Assembly: GCA_043784965.1 (NCBI GenBank)
Contig: JAYVXS010000327.1
Coordinates: forward strand, 1 to 10,050
Source: JAYTQQ01 sp043784965
GTDB lineage: Bacteria > Bdellovibrionota > Bdellovibrionia > Bdellovibrionales > JAMPXM01
Direction: 5' to 3'
Length of the DNA stretch: 10,050 bases
Shown: positions 7,588 to 10,050 of the stretch, one piece after another
How positions within the stretch are numbered: the stretch's first letter is position 1
How the letters are laid out: every line of letters begins with the position of its first letter
Made by a program: the position numbers and the translations under genes
Notes under the pieces: generated by a model
Databases searched by the model: none
The model's input: the letters and a program-made list of their open reading frames with translations, nothing else
Told to the model about the DNA's origin: nothing

Positions 7588-7612
7588 AAAAACTCTCGCT
7601 CAAATGAGAGTT
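7588..7612 (-). terminator. Weak terminator-like hairpin between ftsA and ftsZ
   Basis: AACTCTC (7612-7606) and GAGAGTT (7597-7591) form a 7-bp stem with an 8-nt loop, and the T run goes on to 7588 (five T in all, two of them in the stem). An alternative CTCA/TGAG pairing uses part of the same bases. It could reduce read-through or protect an RNA end upstream of the ftsZ ribosome site. Energies were not computed. Confidence 0.3.
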
Positions 7613-7615
7613 CGC

Positions 7616-8983
7616 TTAATTTTTTAAAAGCTCGCCAAAAAAATATTTCATTTTAGAACCGATTCCAGAAAAAAGATCGTGCATCCCAGATTCGATTTCG
7701 GGTGAAATATTGATTTTCTCTTTTTCTAATCCATACATCAAAAGACCCACTGCCGTGGCGTATATAGGCGATTTCACAACATCAGCCAAACCGCCTACCT
7801 TCAATGGCAAACCTTTTCTGACCGGCATATCAAAAACAAATTCGGCCATCTCAACCATTGCCTCAAGATCGGCACCACCGCCGGTCAAAACTACTCCAGA
7901 GCCCAACTGCTGAGAAAGACCGCTGGCTAAAACATCTTGATAGATTAACAACATAGTTTCTTCGGCTCGTGCCTCTATAATTTGACCAAGCTCTCGGCGC
8001 AATATACTTCGTGGATTTCGGCCACCAACGCCATCGACTTCAATTTTTTCAGTTTCATCTATAAATTCAGCAATAGCTGCGCCGAATTTTCGCTTAAGCA
8101 GCTCGGCATTTGCAAATGGCGTGCGGAGACCCATTGATATATCTTGAGTGAATTGAATCCCGCCAACCGGAACCAGGCCGGTGTATCCTACACTGCCGTT
8201 CGCAAACAAAATTACATCACTAGTGCCACCACCAATATCAATAACCGCGGCACCTAATTTTTTTTCGTCTTCACTTAAAACCGCAAGTGCGCTAGCAAAC
8301 TGTTGCAGCACTAAGCTCTTCACTTTGAGTCCAGCTCGCTCAGTACATTTCAGGGCATTTTGCAGGGAAGTTCGGCCGGCCGTAATGATGTGTACATTGG
8401 CTTCTAATCTGACACCTGTCATCCCAATCGGATCAAAAATTCCTTCTTGATCATCCAATTTGAACTCTCTCGGCAAAACGTGCAATACTTCGCGATCTGC
8501 CGGAACTACAACCGCTTTTGCCGCCTCAATGACACGAACAACATCCTCGGGCCGCACTTCTTTATTGCGAATTGCGACCATACCTTTTGAGTCAAAACTT
8601 TTGATATGAGTTCCACCGATTGAAACATAAACTTCATCAACCACTTCGCCGGCCATAAGCTCAGCCTCTTCACGCGCCCGGCGAATCGATTCGATGGTCG
8701 CCTCAACATTGACCACGGCACCCTGGCGAATACCGTTGCTAGGGGCAGATCCCAAACCAATGATATTCATATTCCAGTCGTGTAGCGAGCCAATACTATT
8801 ATTGGCGGTTTGCGCTCCCAATTTTAAATTTGATACTGCTGTCTTTGTGTTCTGAGATTTTTCTTCATAAACATTTGAGGGCGCCCAGGGACTTTGAATG
8901 GAACCAATGATAAAACTAATTTTACTGGTGCCGATATCAAGTCCGGCGATAAATTTTGATTTTTTATGCGATGCTTTGCTCAT
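7616..8983 (-). CDS. ftsA: Cell division protein FtsA
   Basis: Actin-like ATPase that anchors FtsZ filaments to the inner membrane and activates septal wall synthesis. It has 455 residues against 420 in E. coli. Visible elements are the phosphate-1 motif DIGTSK at 16-21, the FtsA-specific 1C domain at about 88-165 (including GGTHI), phosphate-2 DIGGGTSD at 249-256, and the adenosine motif VVLTGGGA at 364-371. A C-terminal amphipathic helix (IGSKMKYFFGELLKN, 441-455) is typical of its membrane anchor. Extra length comes mainly from a polar insertion at about residues 29-69, between the first beta hairpin and the conserved IIGLGSAPSNG. The ATG is preceded by AGGA about 10 nt upstream. It lies between ftsQ and ftsZ, the standard order in the division cluster. 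Confidence 0.96.
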   Translation of the reverse strand: MSKASHKKSKFIAGLDIGTSKISFIIGSIQSPWAPSNVYEEKSQNTKTAVSNLKLGAQTANNSIGSLHDWNMNIIGLGSAPSNGIRQGAVVNVEATIESIRRAREEAELMAGEVVDEVYVSIGGTHIKSFDSKGMVAIRNKEVRPEDVVRVIEAAKAVVVPADREVLHVLPREFKLDDQEGIFDPIGMTGVRLEANVHIITAGRTSLQNALKCTERAGLKVKSLVLQQFASALAVLSEDEKKLGAAVIDIGGGTSDVILFANGSVGYTGLVPVGGIQFTQDISMGLRTPFANAELLKRKFGAAIAEFIDETEKIEVDGVGGRNPRSILRRELGQIIEARAEETMLLIYQDVLASGLSQQLGSGVVLTGGGADLEAMVEMAEFVFDMPVRKGLPLKVGGLADVVKSPIYATAVGLLMYGLEKEKINISPEIESGMHDLFSGIGSKMKYFFGELLKN

Positions 8984-8993
8984 CCCTAATTCA

Positions 8994-8997
8994 TCCT
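8994..8997 (-). promoter_or_regulatory. Likely ribosome binding site of ftsA
   Basis: AGGA on the minus strand lies 10 nt before the ATG at 8983. A second weak G-rich group (AGGG) directly abuts the start and is too close to serve. The site is clearly weaker than that of ftsZ. Confidence 0.45.
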
Positions 8998-9068
8998 AAA
9001 ATTCATCCGTGAACTTATTAATTTGCACGTCTAGTTGTTCATTCATTTGGCCTAAAATCTACGCTGCT

Positions 9069-9093
9069 CTCAACACAATCCATTTGTGTTGAG
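9069..9093 (-). repeat. Perfect 10-bp inverted repeat in the ftsQ-ftsA gap
   Basis: CTCAACACAA and TTGTGTTGAG are exact reverse complements separated by 5 nt. No T run follows on either strand, so it is not a classical terminator. It may be an RNA hairpin or a protein binding site (operator-like dyad) upstream of ftsA. Confidence 0.6.
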
Positions 9094-9096
9094 GAC

Positions 9097-9117
9097 AAAA
9101 GTCCGATGCGATCGGAC
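9097..9117 (-). terminator. Candidate intrinsic terminator/attenuator after ftsQ
   Basis: On the minus strand GTCCGAT (9117-9111) pairs perfectly with ATCGGAC (9107-9101) across a 3-nt loop, followed by TTTT (9100-9097). It begins about 10 nt after the ftsQ stop. The GGAC of the 3' arm can instead pair with GTCC at 9096-9093, directly after the T run, which would break the terminator stem. Confidence 0.45.
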
Positions 9118-9127
9118 ATACCTAAGG

Positions 9128-9889
9128 CTACGAACCCTTACGCAGTCTGACAAGAACTTTCTTCGAGAATCGCGCGTCGATGACGCGACCATTCATTTGA
9201 TTGCTGTTGAGATATTCTATTACTTGTGCGACACGCGCGGCTTTAATTGCGATATGATCGGCATTCATTTTCACAATATTTTTACTTGGTAAGATTAGTA
9301 AACTGAAACTTTCATCCTTTGAGTATGTCATTTCGGCAATCGATTTGAGCGAAAGTTCGGAACCCACTGAAATCTCTCTAAGCAAATTCACCGCAATTTT
9401 TCGAAGTCCAAAATTACGATATGAATTTTCATCTCTTAGTACTGGTAGCGCTGGTAAAAATGAATTTTTTACTGCCATGAGAAGTCTACCATCCTCCGCC
9501 ACAGCAAAAATTTCAGAATTATTTGTGACCAATGCAATTGGCATCTCAATATCAACATTGAGACTGATTTTATTTGGATAAACACGTGAAACGGCCAGCA
9601 TCTTATACCAATTGTTTTGCATGAGTCGGGCCCGCAAAGTCGAAAGATCTACCTGCCAGATCTTTTTATCAACTTCTTGGTTCAGCTTAGCCGCCAGGTC
9701 CCTTTGAAAAAATTCACATAAGAGCCTTTGCTCAAGACAATATTCTTTCGCTTGAGACGTCCAAGATATATCGATTACTTCTATCGAAAAAAGCCTTTCA
9801 TCTAAATGAAAAGTCAGCGCTGCCGAAACCATAAAGGCTGCAAAACAAAAAATAAGGCCAGAAAATTTGAAAATAGCTTTTACCTTCAC
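9128..9889 (-). CDS. ftsQ: Cell division protein FtsQ (DivIB family)
   Basis: Bitopic inner-membrane protein that links the cytoplasmic ring to the periplasmic divisome, normally through FtsL and FtsB. The 253 residues show a short basic N-terminus, one membrane segment at about 9-27, and a periplasmic part. The POTRA domain spans about 33-121 and its second half is the clearest match: IWQVDLSTLRARLMQNNW then VSRVYPNKISLNV and EMPIALV. The C-terminal beta domain ends with RVIDARFSKKVLVRL, matching the family's typical 'iDlR...vvVR' ending. Two cysteines at 51 and 58 lie in a longer than usual stretch before the main POTRA helix. The GTG start at 9889 follows an in-frame TAA by three codons and keeps the membrane segment; no good ribosome site is visible. 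Position directly before ftsA strongly supports the call. Confidence 0.88.
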   Translation of the reverse strand: MKVKAIFKFSGLIFCFAAFMVSAALTFHLDERLFSIEVIDISWTSQAKEYCLEQRLLCEFFQRDLAAKLNQEVDKKIWQVDLSTLRARLMQNNWYKMLAVSRVYPNKISLNVDIEMPIALVTNNSEIFAVAEDGRLLMAVKNSFLPALPVLRDENSYRNFGLRKIAVNLLREISVGSELSLKSIAEMTYSKDESFSLLILPSKNIVKMNADHIAIKAARVAQVIEYLNSNQMNGRVIDARFSKKVLVRLRKGS

Positions 9890-10050
9890 AGTTTGATCTT
9901 ACTACTAAGCTCATGGTTTGGACAAGCCTGGTGTACAGCTAGCCCTTGGGCCAGAAGAAACTACTAGCCCGGATATTTCATCAGATTTCTGTTGCAATCG
10001 CCGCTTCGCTAGTCTGGGCGCTTCGCTCCTGGCGTTTTCGAGACCTTTTC
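9890..10050. other. Unassigned stretch upstream of ftsQ at window edge
   Basis: In most division clusters murB, murC or ddl lies here, but no such protein end is recognisable. On the minus strand one frame from the edge ends at TGA 9981-9983 with a basic tail (RSRKRQER then AAIATEI); another ends at TGA 9911-9913. On the plus strand a frame opens after the TAG at 9940-9942 and runs off the end with a hydrophobic core (ISVAIAASLVWALRSW), but it lacks a ribosome site. A 9-nt direct repeat, CGCTTCGCT, occurs at 10002 and 10019. I cannot decide between a gene end and intergenic DNA. Confidence 0.3.

Noticed and set aside
8986..8994. Mini-ORF ATG-AAT-TAG just before ftsA
   Set aside because: A two-codon frame next to a ribosome site can occur by chance in AT-rich DNA, and nothing else supports a leader peptide.
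9896..9925. Possible promoter for ftsQ: TTGTCC, 18-nt spacer, TAAGAT on the minus strand
   Set aside because: The -10 matches the consensus at only four of six positions and would place the start almost on the GTG, requiring a leaderless mRNA. Too weak to annotate.
9943..10050. Plus-strand frame at the window edge with a hydrophobic segment
   Set aside because: No ribosome site, only a TTG as possible start, and the end is outside the window. Kept only as part of the unassigned edge region.

Overview
The window shows about 10 kb of a moderately AT-rich Gram-negative chromosome, carrying two gene blocks that converge near base 5140. No mobile element, CRISPR array, tRNA or rRNA was seen. The division genes in the order ftsQ-ftsA-ftsZ, a long Q/P-rich FtsZ linker, an LpxH-type lipid A enzyme and the recN/nadK neighbourhood suggest a Bdellovibrionota-like (predatory or related deltaproteobacterial) lineage. 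That placement rests on gene order and general family knowledge and was not tested by a search.

Plus-strand block (2-5140): the 3' part of an M3-family oligopeptidase, then NAD kinase (nadK), the DNA-repair SMC-like ATPase recN, and an AT-rich unrecognised gene interrupted by one in-frame TAG. Gaps are 14, 3 and 1 nt, so this looks like one operon. The order nadK-recN recurs in many bacteria.

Minus-strand block (5137-10050, read right to left): a short unassigned stretch at the window edge, then ftsQ, ftsA and ftsZ, then an LpxH-type UDP-2,3-diacylglucosamine pyrophosphatase. FtsZ forms the division ring, FtsA tethers it to the inner membrane, and FtsQ is the bitopic periplasmic connector of the divisome. 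The LpxH-like enzyme makes lipid X for lipid A, so division and outer-membrane synthesis genes sit together, comparable to lpxC after ftsZ in enterobacteria.

The most interesting unannotated signals are RNA-structure candidates at the junctions of the minus-strand block. There is a hairpin pair with a possible alternative pairing between ftsQ and ftsA, and a terminator-like hairpin between ftsA and ftsZ. A perfect 10-bp hairpin followed by a T run lies inside the first 25 codons of the lpxH-like gene, and another terminator-like hairpin lies just after that gene's stop. Together they could set stepwise expression of ftsA, ftsZ and lpxH. The two blocks end on one shared CTAG that supplies both stop codons. 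No clearly new system was found; the broken plus-strand gene is the only protein-coding unknown.
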